Of a stretch of DNA of 29,757 nt, positions 1-7,089 are shown one piece after another. The position numbers and the translations under genes were made by a program. Position 1 is the stretch's first letter. Each line of letters opens with the position of its first letter. Source of the DNA: JAQBXX01 sp947085325 (lineage in GTDB: Bacteria; Pseudomonadota; Gammaproteobacteria; SURF-13); NCBI GenBank assembly GCA_947085325.1, contig CAMTVY010000012.1:1-29757 (forward strand), read 5' to 3'. The notes under the pieces were generated by a model, which saw only the letters and a program-made list of their open reading frames with translations, searched no databases and had not been told where the DNA came from.

Positions 1-1
1 C

Positions 2-1969
2 GGCTCCGGCGAGATCCTGGACAAACAGACGCTGGAAACCAGTCGCGTGTTCACCACCAGCGAGGCGCTGCGCAAGCTGCCGGGTATCAACGTGCGCGAC
101 GAGGAGGGTTTCGGCCTGCGCCCCAACATCGGTATCCGCGGACTCAATCCGACGCGCTCGACCAAGATCACGCTGCTGGAGGACGGCGTCCCGCTCTCCT
201 ACGCCCCTTACGGCGACAACGCCAGCTATTACCATCCGCCCATTGACCGTTACCAACGTATTGAGGTGCTGAAGGGCGCGGGCCAGATTCTCTACGGGCC
301 GCAGACCATAGGCGGCGTCATCAACTACATCACCCCGACGCCGCCCGCCAAGCCGGGCGGCTCCATCACCTTGAGTGGCGGCAACCGCGATTATCTTAAT
401 GGCCATGTTAACTATGGCGGCACCTGGGGCGGCAACGGCCTGTTGTTCGATTACATCCGTAAACAGGGCGACGGCGCGCGCGACAACACCCATTCCGAAC
501 TCAATGACGCCAATTTCAAGGCCGTGCTGGGCATGGGCGCGCAACAGGCGTTGACCCTGCGCGCCAACTACTACAGCGAAGACTCCAACGTCACCTATTC
601 CGGCCTCACGCAAGCGGAGTTCAACAATCTCGGCGCACGCTATAACCCGTTCAAGAATGACTTCATGTACGCCGACCGCTACGGCGCATCGGCGACCCAT
701 GAGTTTGTCTTCAATGACAATGTGGTGCTGACCACCAATCTCTATGGCTCGATTTTTGCGCGCGACTGGTGGCGCCAGTCGAGCACTACCACCGACACGC
801 AATGCACGGGGTTCGCCGCCACTCGACTCGCCGGTAGCACGGTCAATCCCGACACCTGCAATTCCATCCAGGGCCGGCTGCGCGACTACTACACCTGGGG
901 CATCGAACCGCGCCTGCGTGTCAGCCACAACCTGTTCGGCGTGAGCAGCGAGGCGGACCTGGGTGTGCGCGCCCACTATGAGACGCAGGAGCGCATCCAG
1001 ATGAACGGCACATCGCCCACCGCCCGCAGCGGAACCATAGCGGAGGACAGCCTGCGCGAGACCGATGCCTACGCGGTGTTCGCGCAGAACCGCTTCCTGC
1101 TCGGCGACTGGACGCTGACGCCCGGGCTGCGCTTTGAATATATCGACAGCTCACGCACCAATAATCTCACTGGCGTCACCGGCAGCGACACGCTCGGCCA
1201 ATGGATTCCCAGCCTCGGCGGCACCTACAGCCCCGGCAAGGCGCTGACCGTGTTCGCCGGCGTGCACCGCGGCTTCGCCCCGCCGCGCACCGAGGACATC
1301 ATCGGCGGCGCCGGCACCAGCACTGACGTCGGGCCCGAACTGTCCGTCAACTGGGAGCTCGGCCTGCGCGCCGAACCGATGGCCGGCACGAACCTGCAGG
1401 CGACGCTGTTCCGCAACGACTTTAGCCGCCAGATCGCGGTCGGCTCCATCGCCGGCGGCAGCACGCCGCTGGCCCAGGGCGAGACCCTGTATCAGGGGCT
1501 CGAACTCTCCGGCAAGGCGGGCCTGCCCGCCGGCATGTATCTGCGCGGGGCCTATACCTGGCTGCCCACGGCGGAGCAGACCACTCCCTTCACGCAAGTG
1601 CTCGGCGGCGCTCCCGTCTCCGGCAGCGCGGCCGGCAACCGTCTGCCCTACGCGCCCGAGCACCTGCTCACGGCGGCGCTCGGCTATGCCATGGGCGGGC
1701 TGGATGCGCAACTGGAAGCGGTGTACGTAGGCGAGCAGTTCAGCGACTTCGCCAGCACGGTTGCGCCGACCACCGACGGGCAGAAGGGGCTGATTAACGA
1801 TTACACCATCTGGAACGCCACGCTGAACTACCACTTCAAACCCGAGCGCACCACGCTGTTCCTGACGGTGAAAAACCTCGCCGACAAGACCTACATCGTG
1901 GACCGCACGCGCGGCATCCTGCCCGGCAGCCCGCGCCTGATTCAGGCCGGCATCAAGTACGCGTTTTGA
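2..1969 (+). CDS. TonB-dependent receptor, FecA-like, 5' end outside window
   Basis: Outer-membrane receptor that imports a ferric chelate (probably ferric citrate or a related siderophore) using TonB-ExbBD energy. The frame is open from base 2, so the gene starts before the window; the GTG at 47 lies inside the plug and is not the start. About 655 residues are visible. The first 120 or so form the plug, with EALRKLPGINV, the RDEEGFGLRPNIGIRG stretch, LLEDGVPL, YGDNASYYHPP, and RIEVLKGAGQILYGPQTIGG, which is typical of Fe(III)-dicitrate-type receptors. The remainder is a 22-strand-type barrel ending in a C-terminal phenylalanine (IKYAF), the usual outer-membrane assembly signal. Two cysteines in one predicted outer loop (TQC and DTC) could form a disulfide. 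A ferritin-like gene follows. The family is certain; the substrate is inferred from plug similarity only. Confidence 0.93.
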   Translation, partial: GSGEILDKQTLETSRVFTTSEALRKLPGINVRDEEGFGLRPNIGIRGLNPTRSTKITLLEDGVPLSYAPYGDNASYYHPPIDRYQRIEVLKGAGQILYGPQTIGGVINYITPTPPAKPGGSITLSGGNRDYLNGHVNYGGTWGGNGLLFDYIRKQGDGARDNTHSELNDANFKAVLGMGAQQALTLRANYYSEDSNVTYSGLTQAEFNNLGARYNPFKNDFMYADRYGASATHEFVFNDNVVLTTNLYGSIFARDWWRQSSTTTDTQCTGFAATRLAGSTVNPDTCNSIQGRLRDYYTWGIEPRLRVSHNLFGVSSEADLGVRAHYETQERIQMNGTSPTARSGTIAEDSLRETDAYAVFAQNRFLLGDWTLTPGLRFEYIDSSRTNNLTGVTGSDTLGQWIPSLGGTYSPGKALTVFAGVHRGFAPPRTEDIIGGAGTSTDVGPELSVNWELGLRAEPMAGTNLQATLFRNDFSRQIAVGSIAGGSTPLAQGETLYQGLELSGKAGLPAGMYLRGAYTWLPTAEQTTPFTQVLGGAPVSGSAAGNRLPYAPEHLLTAALGYAMGGLDAQLEAVYVGEQFSDFASTVAPTTDGQKGLINDYTIWNATLNYHFKPERTTLFLTVKNLADKTYIVDRTRGILPGSPRLIQAGIKYAF

Positions 1970-1995
1970 GGTTGCAGGAGTAAGGCTAAACAGCG

Positions 1996-2029
1996 CCGCC
2001 GGGGATGTTGAAACGGCCACCCCCGGCGG
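1996..2029 (+). terminator. Possible weak terminator after the TonB receptor
   Basis: A 9-bp perfect stem (1996-2004 with 2021-2029) lies 27 bases after the receptor stop codon. It encloses a 16-base loop. The downstream sequence is T-rich only in patches (TTGTGTC), so this is a weak candidate. Confidence 0.35.
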
Positions 2030-2069
2030 TTGTGTCTAACTAACATACAAACAAGAGAAGGAGCACATT

Positions 2070-2525
2070 ATGGAACTCGACAAGAAGGCGGCAGCGGAAG
2101 TTTTGAATCGCATCCTCGAACTGGAGCTGGCCGGCGTGGTGCGCTACACGCATTATGCGCTGATGGTGTACGGCTACAACCGTATTCCCATCGTCAGTTG
2201 GCTGCGCGAGCAGGCGAACGAGAGCTTGTCCCATGCCCAGCAGGCGGGCGAGATGATCACCCAGCTCGGAGCGCATCCCTCGCTGGCCCTTGGCCCGCTG
2301 CTGGAAACCCATAAACACGACATCGGCGACATCCTGCGCGAATCGCTGGAACACGAACGCGAAGCCCTCAAGTCGTACCAGGAACTGTTGAACCTGGTGA
2401 AAGACCGCTCGGTGTGGCTGGAGGAATATGCCCGCGACATGATTTACAAAGAGGAACAGCACCAAGGCGACGTGGACAAGATGCTGCGCAAGCCAGGCGA
2501 TATTGATGCCTTTGCCGGACGTTAG
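2070..2525 (+). CDS. Ferritin-like protein (bacterioferritin-related)
   Basis: A 151-residue four-helix ferritin-like protein, expected to oxidise Fe(II) at a di-iron site and store or detoxify iron in the cytoplasm. Probable di-iron ligands are E17 or E19 in the first helix (ILELELAGVVRY), E51 with H55 (NESLSHA), E94 in ESLEHE, and E128 with H131 in YKEEQH. The length is close to bacterioferritin (about 155-160). The E51-H55 segment contains no methionine, whereas true bacterioferritins place the haem-ligating Met next to that Glu, so this may be a haem-free relative. It starts at the ATG behind AGAAGGAG. It follows a ferric-chelate receptor, consistent with iron storage, and is followed by strong hairpins. 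The family is secure; the bacterioferritin name is approximate. Confidence 0.85.
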   Translation: MELDKKAAAEVLNRILELELAGVVRYTHYALMVYGYNRIPIVSWLREQANESLSHAQQAGEMITQLGAHPSLALGPLLETHKHDIGDILRESLEHEREALKSYQELLNLVKDRSVWLEEYARDMIYKEEQHQGDVDKMLRKPGDIDAFAGR

Positions 2526-2610
2526 CAGGCTGTTGAAAAACAGCCTGCGAGCAAAGCAAAAACCGCGTTTTTTGCTTTGCGAGTTGAAAAAGGCCATGGG
2601 TGGCTTTTTT
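2525..2610 (+). terminator. Three consecutive hairpins, last one terminator-like
   Basis: Three stem-loops stand back to back right at the stop codon of the ferritin-like gene. The first has a 10-bp perfect stem (2525-2534 with 2539-2548) closed by a GAAA tetraloop. The second has a 12-bp perfect stem (2551-2562 with 2569-2580). The third (about 2586-2595 with 2601-2610) is A-rich on the left and ends in a run of six T, the form of a rho-independent terminator. The motif TTGAAAAA recurs in the first and third. This is more than a single terminator needs and could be a small repeat element. Confidence 0.65.
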
Positions 2611-2737
2611 CAATAAATTCCCAGAGCGGCAGAGACAGCGGCGGATTCAACTTCGGGACAAATTATGAGTTTTAAAAAGCCGCTAAAAAGGACGACTTGT
2701 GCAGAGGCTTACTTGATTACAGCATTACTCTCCCTTG

Positions 2738-2763
2738 GGGGCGCGGTGCGCCCCACTCTTTTT
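2738..2763 (+). terminator. Rho-independent terminator-like hairpin upstream of cupredoxin gene
   Basis: A 7-bp GC-only stem (2738-2744 with 2748-2754), loop GGT, is followed by ACTCTTTTT on the plus strand. It lies about 25 bases before the next start codon, so it may stop transcription from upstream or act in the leader of the cupredoxin gene. Confidence 0.5.
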
Positions 2764-2786
2764 AAATCATTTATTGAGAAAGCCCC

Positions 2787-3263
2787 ATGAGATACAGCAA
2801 CACAACCCGTTTATTGCTCTGCGGATTTATGGCCTGCGCGCCCATTGCGGCAGTGAGCGCGGAGGTGTTACCGCCAGGCGACGAAAAAGGCGCAGCGGCA
2901 CATCACGAAATAACGCACGCGAATGCGGTACAGCAGGCAACGATCTATCTGCAAGAGTATCGCTTTGAGCCCGCGCTAACCACGTTCAAGGCAGGCCAGC
3001 CCGCGCGCCTTATTTTGATAAACAAGGGCGCCACGGTACATGAATTTGTAACCGATGCCTTGCATGGCGTGGCGGTGACCATGAAGGTGCAGGGCACGCT
3101 GGCCGAGATGCAGGGCTTGAGCGAGCTGGAGATTCCTCCGGGCGGCAAGGTGGTGCTGCGGTTCACGCCGGAGCAGCCCGGCGAGTTTGCCATCGCCTGT
3201 CACGCCATGATGCCCAAAGACCACTTTAAGCGGGGCATGGCCGGCAAGCTGCTGATTCAGTAA
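2787..3263 (+). CDS. Secreted cupredoxin-domain protein
   Basis: A 158-residue exported copper-binding protein. Residues 1-25 form a Sec signal peptide with a hydrophobic core (LLLCGFMACAPIAA) and a likely cut after VSA. The mature part is a cupredoxin beta-sandwich: EYRFEP and FKAGQPARLILINKG early, then the type-1 copper ligands, H85 in VHEFV and a C-terminal cluster of C138, H146 and M151. H139 directly after C138 is an alternative ligand. The sequence ends GMAGKLLIQ, like the GM-G-L strand of known cupredoxin-like proteins. It stands alone between the ferritin-like gene and a convergent degQ. The role (periplasmic electron transfer or copper binding) is inferred from the fold. The Cys-to-His spacing is longer than usual. 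Confidence 0.82.
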   Translation: MRYSNTTRLLLCGFMACAPIAAVSAEVLPPGDEKGAAAHHEITHANAVQQATIYLQEYRFEPALTTFKAGQPARLILINKGATVHEFVTDALHGVAVTMKVQGTLAEMQGLSELEIPPGGKVVLRFTPEQPGEFAIACHAMMPKDHFKRGMAGKLLIQ

Positions 3264-3264
3264 T

Positions 3265-3283
3265 CCGCGCGCCGGACGCGCGG
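3265..3283. terminator. Short hairpin between convergent genes
   Basis: A perfect 7-bp CG-only stem (3265-3271 with 3277-3283) lies just after the cupredoxin stop codon and 15 bases from the end of the facing degQ. It lacks a T-run but is well placed to serve both genes. Confidence 0.4.
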
Positions 3284-3297
3284 TTGATCAACGCCGT

Positions 3298-4689
3298 TTA
3301 CTGTATCGAGATAAACAGCGCGCTGTCGCCACGCCGCACGTTGAGCAACAGCGAGCCCTTGTGCTTTTGCGTGATGTTGACCAGATCGTCCGGTGTGCGT
3401 ACGGGCTGGCGGTTGATCGAAAGCACCATGTCGCCCGGGCGCAGGCCGGCCTGCGCGGCGCGACTACCGGGGTCTACATCCACCACAGGAATGCCGTCGA
3501 GTTTGCCGAACAGCGGCGAGTTCTCGTCCACCGCTCCGAACACGACACCAGCCAGCCGTGCGTCTGCGTGCGGGGCGCCGACACGCGCTTGCTGCGAGTC
3601 CTCCTTCACCACCACCTCGATACGGCGTGTTTTTCCTTCACGCAGAACATCCAGCTGAACCTTTTCGCCGACGCGCAACAGCCCGATGGCATTGCGCAAC
3701 ATGCCGCCATCGCGCGCCGGCTGGCCGTCGACGGTGGTGATGATATCGCCCGCCTTGACGCCCGCCTTGTCTGCCGCCGAGCCCGGCGTCACTTGCGACA
3801 CCACGGCGCCTTGCAATGCGGTGCCCGGCGCGAGATTAAACGCCTGTGCCAGCTCCGGGGTAAGGTCTTGCACCTGTATCCCGAGGCGGCCGCGGCGCAC
3901 TTTGCCGAACTTGATCAACTGCGCCATGATGTTGCTCGACATATTGGTGGGGATGGCGAAGCCGATGCCGATATTGCCTCCGCCGGGAGCCAGGATCGCA
4001 GTATTGAGCCCGACCAGCTCGCCGCGCAGATTCACCAGCGCGCCGCCGGAGTTGCCAGGGTTGATCGAGGCATCGGTTTGAATGAAGTCCTCATAGCCCT
4101 CGATGCCGAGACCGGTGCGGCCCAGCGCGCTCACGATGCCGGAGGTAACCGTCTGGCCGAGACCGAAGGGGTTGCCTATCGCTACTACAAAATCACCCAC
4201 ACGCAACTTGCTGGAATCGGCCAGCGGCAGCGCTGTCAGCCGGTCGGCCTGAATCTGGATCACAGCCACATCGGCTTCGGGGTCGGAGCCAATCACCTTG
4301 GCCTTGAGGCTGCGACGGTCGCGCAGCGTCACCGTGATTTCGTCGGCGTTGGCGATCACGTGATGGTTGGTGAGCACGTAGCCGCGCTTGGCGTCCACGA
4401 TCACGCCGGAGCCCAGACTTTGCGACTCGCGCTCGCGCGGCTGGTCGGGAACGCCAAAAAAACGCCGGAAAAAGGGGTCGTTGAGCAGCGGGTTGTTTTG
4501 TATCGCCACCTTGCCGCGCGTAGCAATGTTGACCACGGCGGGTGTGGCCAGCTCCAGCATGGGCGCCAGAGTGGGCAGCGGCTGATCCTGCGAGTCGACA
4601 ACGGGTAATGCGGCGGAGACGTTACCAGCGGCGAGCAGCAAGGCGCTCAGAAAAAAAGCAAACAGACGGAACCGGAACAGACGGGTCAT
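3298..4689 (-). CDS. degQ: Periplasmic serine protease, DegQ/HtrA family
   Basis: Periplasmic ATP-independent protease and chaperone that degrades misfolded envelope proteins. The 463-residue form starts at 4689 behind an AGGAA Shine-Dalgarno; this gives a proper signal peptide (hydrophobic FRLFAFFLSALLLAAG, cut near VSA at 24-26), whereas the frame open to 4767 would bury it. The trypsin-like domain carries the triad H110 (TNHHV), D140 (PEADVAVI) and S214 (NPGNSGGAL). PDZ1 follows at about 265-355 (RRGRLGIQVQDLTPELAQ) and PDZ2 at about 380-460, ending LLLNVRRGD. Length and two PDZ domains fit DegQ/MucD; the long Q-linker of DegP is not evident. hsp20 lies upstream on the same strand, separated by a strong hairpin, so the two are probably transcribed separately. 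Confidence 0.93.
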   Translation of the reverse strand: MTRLFRFRLFAFFLSALLLAAGNVSAALPVVDSQDQPLPTLAPMLELATPAVVNIATRGKVAIQNNPLLNDPFFRRFFGVPDQPRERESQSLGSGVIVDAKRGYVLTNHHVIANADEITVTLRDRRSLKAKVIGSDPEADVAVIQIQADRLTALPLADSSKLRVGDFVVAIGNPFGLGQTVTSGIVSALGRTGLGIEGYEDFIQTDASINPGNSGGALVNLRGELVGLNTAILAPGGGNIGIGFAIPTNMSSNIMAQLIKFGKVRRGRLGIQVQDLTPELAQAFNLAPGTALQGAVVSQVTPGSAADKAGVKAGDIITTVDGQPARDGGMLRNAIGLLRVGEKVQLDVLREGKTRRIEVVVKEDSQQARVGAPHADARLAGVVFGAVDENSPLFGKLDGIPVVDVDPGSRAAQAGLRPGDMVLSINRQPVRTPDDLVNITQKHKGSLLLNVRRGDSALFISIQ

Positions 4690-4751
4690 ATAAATTCCTG
4701 TGGGCGGGCGGGGGTCTGCAAGATTAGAGTACGCGAAGCAGCGGGAGTTCA

Positions 4752-4791
4752 GGGCAAAGAAACCCAAGGGGCGGGAGTTCCCGCCCCTTGG
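4752..4791 (-). terminator. Rho-independent terminator of hsp20
   Basis: A perfect 12-bp stem (4764-4775 with 4780-4791) with the 4-base loop AGTT lies 9 bases after the hsp20 stop. Read on the minus strand it is followed by GTTTCTTTG. It separates hsp20 from degQ. Confidence 0.75.
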
Positions 4792-4800
4792 TGCGTGTCG

Positions 4801-5250
4801 TCAGTCATTGACCTTTACGCTGATTTTGCGTGCCTGCAGGCGTTCGTGCTTGGGGATGATAATCTCCAGCACGCCGTGTTTGCCGTGGGCGCTGATCTTC
4901 TCGGCATCCGCAGTATCCGGCATGCTGAAGCGGCGGTAAAAGCTGCCGCGTGATCGCTCGATGCGCTTGTAACCTTCGCGCTCCTCGGTGCTCTCGCTCG
5001 CGCGCTCGCCCTTGATGGTGAGCAGGCCATTTTCCATCGTGACTTCGATATCCTTGGGCTCCACGCCGGGGATATCTGCCAGAATCACGAAGCGCTGGTC
5101 TTCTTCCTTGATATCCACCTTCGGTATCCAGTCGCTGGTGACGATGTTGCCGTTGTCCTCGCCACGCGGCAGGCGGTCGTCAAATAGACGGTTCATTTCA
5201 TTTTGCAGCCGGGTCAGCATGTTCCACGGCTCATAGCGTACCAGGGTCAT
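4801..5250 (-). CDS. Small heat-shock protein, Hsp20/alpha-crystallin family
   Basis: A 149-residue ATP-independent holdase that keeps unfolding proteins soluble. The start at 5250 is fixed by an excellent Shine-Dalgarno (GAGGAGGTGTGTT before ATG) and by the family N-terminus, MTLVRYEPWNMLTRLQNEMNRLF. The alpha-crystallin domain runs from about 40 to 140 (WIPKVDIKEED, ILADIPGVEPKDIEV, GLLTIKGER, GSFYRRFSMP, HGVLEIIIPK). A C-terminal I-x-I motif is present as ISVKV, a near match to IXI/V. A sigma-32-like promoter lies about 40 bases upstream. It stands in its own transcript beside degQ and diverges from the doxX gene. Confidence 0.95.
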   Translation of the reverse strand: MTLVRYEPWNMLTRLQNEMNRLFDDRLPRGEDNGNIVTSDWIPKVDIKEEDQRFVILADIPGVEPKDIEVTMENGLLTIKGERASESTEEREGYKRIERSRGSFYRRFSMPDTADAEKISAHGKHGVLEIIIPKHERLQARKISVKVND

Positions 5251-5286
5251 AACACACCTCCTCTCTGTAGAAAACCTGTACGCCAG

Positions 5287-5317
5287 AGATGTAGGTCTGC
5301 GGCAGCAGATTTTCAAG
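5287..5317 (-). promoter_or_regulatory. Sigma-32-like heat-shock promoter of hsp20
   Basis: On the minus strand, CTTGAAA (5317-5311) is followed after 15 bases by CCTACATCT (5295-5287). The sigma-32 consensus is CTTGAAA, 11-16 bases, CCCCATNT. The -35 is perfect and the -10 matches at most positions. It sits 37 bases before the hsp20 start codon. Confidence 0.6.
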
Positions 5318-5421
5318 GGCCAGGCATGGTAATAAGTAGGGAATTTGCTACTATGGCGGGGCTGCCAAACGCACGCTATGCGTGCACAGGTTCCAACAAT
5401 ATCAGATAAGGAGCTCGCACC

Positions 5422-5817
5422 ATGACATGCAACATGTTGAAACAATACGGCCCATTGGCCGGACGCATTCTGCTGGCACTGATTTTCATCCTCGCAGGCT
5501 ATGGCAAGATCAACGGTTGGGACGGCGCGCTGGGCTACATGACCAGCAAGGGCTTGCCTATGCCCGAGGTGCTGCTCGCGCTGACCATCCTCATCGAGCT
5601 GGGCGCCGGGTTACTGCTGCTGGTGGGTTTTCAGGCCCGCTGGGCGGCGCTCGCCATCTTTCTATTTTTAATCCCGGTGACGCTGATCTTTCATCCGTTT
5701 TGGGCGGCCGCTGCCGAGTACAATGCCTTCATGAAAAATCTCGCCATCATGGGCGGCATGCTTTACATCATGACCTACGGCAGCGGGCCTTACAGCATCC
5801 AGCAAGAGAAGTGTTAG
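5422..5817 (+). CDS. DoxX-family membrane protein
   Basis: A 131-residue inner-membrane protein of the DoxX family with four predicted helices: GRILLALIFILAGYGKI near 13-29, VLLALTILIELGAGLLLLVG near 50-69, WAALAIFLFLIPVTLIF near 74-90, and NLAIMGGMLYIMTYG near 105-120. The motif RILLALIFILAGYGKI followed by GW--A--YM is characteristic. Family members are linked to quinone-dependent redox reactions or thiol stress, but the role of this one is unknown. AAGGAG lies 8 bases before the ATG; a second ATG five codons in is possible. The DUF4202 gene begins 16 bases after its stop, so the two are probably cotranscribed. Confidence 0.88.
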   Translation: MTCNMLKQYGPLAGRILLALIFILAGYGKINGWDGALGYMTSKGLPMPEVLLALTILIELGAGLLLLVGFQARWAALAIFLFLIPVTLIFHPFWAAAAEYNAFMKNLAIMGGMLYIMTYGSGPYSIQQEKC

Positions 5818-5833
5818 ACGCAGCGCGCAGAGC

Positions 5834-6427
5834 ATGACGCAGGATGCGCGCTTCCGCGCGGCCATTGAACGCATGGACGCGTTCAACCGCGCAGACCCCA
5901 ACCGCGAAACCGTCGCGGGCCAGGACTACCCCAAGGAACTGCTCTACGCCGAGCGCATGACGGCGTGGCTCGCGCGCCTCGCGCCGGAGGCCTCCGAGGC
6001 GCTACGCCTCGCGGCGCGCAGCCAGCACATCGGGCGCTGGACGCTACCGCGCAGCAACTACCCGATGGAACGGCGCGGCTACCACCAGTGGCGCACCGAG
6101 CTGGCCCGTTTTCACGCCCGAACCGCGCGCGAGATCATGCTGGAAGCGGGGTACGACGAAGCGATCATCGCGCGCGTCGAAAATTTACTGAAAAAGACCA
6201 ACCTCAAAAACGACCCCGAGGCGCAACTGCTGGAAGACACCGCCTGCCTTGTTTTTCTCAAACATTATTTTTCCGCCTTCGCGCAAAAACACGACGAGCA
6301 AAAACTCATCGAGATTCTGCAAAAGACGTGGAAAAAAATGTCTGCACAGGCGCAGCAGATGGCGCTTACATTGACGCTTGCGGATGCCGACCGGGCATTG
6401 ATCGAAAAGGCGCTATCAGCCGCCTGA
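5834..6427 (+). CDS. DUF4202 domain-containing protein
   Basis: A 197-residue soluble protein that fills the DUF4202 family from end to end. Recognisable blocks are DPN near 20 with YPKELLYAERM, AARSQHIGRW at 62-71 followed by PRSNYPMERRGYHQWR, and LEDTACLVFLKHY near 135-147. The spaced His in the QHIGRW block and the ED in the LEDTACLVFL block resemble the metal-binding pattern of HD-type phosphohydrolases, but no activity is established, so an HD-like hydrolase role is only a suggestion. The gene has a weak Shine-Dalgarno (GCAGAG) and follows doxX closely. The family assignment is confident, the function unknown. Confidence 0.85.
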   Translation: MTQDARFRAAIERMDAFNRADPNRETVAGQDYPKELLYAERMTAWLARLAPEASEALRLAARSQHIGRWTLPRSNYPMERRGYHQWRTELARFHARTAREIMLEAGYDEAIIARVENLLKKTNLKNDPEAQLLEDTACLVFLKHYFSAFAQKHDEQKLIEILQKTWKKMSAQAQQMALTLTLADADRALIEKALSAA

Positions 6428-6487
6428 GAACGGGCTGCATGCGCCGGCTCAAGACAGGGCCGGGATCAACTGCCGGCTAATGCCAAG

Positions 6488-6763
6488 TTAAGGCGCGCGC
6501 CGCTTCTGGCGCGCCCTGCTTGAGCGCAGGGCCAGGGCGTGGGCATCAACGTAAGAGTCAAGAAGCCGACGAATCATGCGCTGGTACTGGGTGCGATGCT
6601 TCGACGCTTCGGACTTGAAAAACTCGATGCTTTTTTTGCTCAAAGCCAGCGTGACCTTCACGCCTTCCTCGCGAAAAGCCAACTCGCTTGGGGAGGGAAG
6701 AAAGTCGGCAACCACCTGAGTCTTGCCAAGGGGCTCATCTGTGTATTTGATTTTCGCGCTCAT
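6488..6763 (-). CDS. CopG/RHH-type antitoxin paired with BrnT
   Basis: A 91-residue antitoxin. It starts at the ATG at 6763, which lies inside the 3' end of the toxin gene; the longer frame upstream only shadows that gene. Residues 19-42 contain the block DFLPSPSELAFREEGVKVTL, followed by SKKSIEFFKSEASK and YQRMIRRLLDSYVDAH, a ribbon-helix-helix-like DNA-binding and toxin-neutralising domain. A basic tail (RARQKRRAP) follows. The DFLPSP-EL-F-E--VKVTL signature is typical of CopG-like partners of BrnT toxins. The genes overlap by 29 bases, implying coupled translation. By analogy with BrnTA, the complex should repress its own promoter upstream of brnT. Confidence 0.85.
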   Translation of the reverse strand: MSAKIKYTDEPLGKTQVVADFLPSPSELAFREEGVKVTLALSKKSIEFFKSEASKHRTQYQRMIRRLLDSYVDAHALALRSSRARQKRRAP

Positions 6764-7025
6764 AAATAGCCTTTCCTTTGCGCCAATAGCCTGCGCCGAT
6801 GATTCGAATAACGGAAGCGCGATATGTGAATCGCACCGTAAGAACGCCGCCATCAACCTCCCCGAAGCAATAGAACCTCTCTTCGTTTTGACTGTGGGTG
6901 ATGTCCTTGGCAATCACGCGCTGCGGATCGGCGAATGCATGCTGGGCACGAGCAAACGAAATGCCGTGCTTCTGCTGATTTTCGGCGTCCTTGTCGGCAT
7001 CCCAGTCAAAGCGAGCGCTTGCCAT
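6735..7025 (-). CDS. brnT: BrnT-family toxin
   Basis: A 96-residue type II toxin related to BrnT, a RelE-fold ribonuclease that inhibits translation. The diagnostic N-terminal block is present (FDWDADKDAENQQKHGISF, then AFADPQR), as is the central strand pair (ERFYCFGEVDGGVLTVRFTYR). The C-terminal block reads VIRIIGAGYWRKGKAIYERE, where many BrnT proteins have an I-S-A-R motif followed by a basic stretch and Y-E. This looks like a recognisable GAGYW subgroup, or a modified active site. The start at 7025 puts MASARFDWD first. The antitoxin follows with a 29-base overlap, toxin first, the usual brnTA order. Family confidence is high; activity is untested. Confidence 0.87.
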   Translation of the reverse strand: MASARFDWDADKDAENQQKHGISFARAQHAFADPQRVIAKDITHSQNEERFYCFGEVDGGVLTVRFTYRASVIRIIGAGYWRKGKAIYERENQIHR

Positions 7026-7089
7026 GAGCGAAGACTAGCACTTGGCAATATAAAAAGCCATACGGAAGTATGGATGCTCTAACGCCGCT

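Noticed and set aside
1151..2020. A 289-codon minus-strand frame.
   Set aside because: Antisense to the TonB receptor barrel; no recognisable features.
2665..2790. A 41-codon plus-strand frame (MSFKKPLKRTT...) whose stop overlaps the cupredoxin ATG as ATGA.
   Set aside because: Shine-Dalgarno is poor, a terminator-like hairpin lies inside it, and the product has no clear signal or family. The ATGA overlap could be chance.
3361..4608. A 415-codon open frame on the plus strand.
   Set aside because: It is antisense to degQ, rich in His, Arg and Ala as expected of a GC-rich shadow frame, and has no domain.
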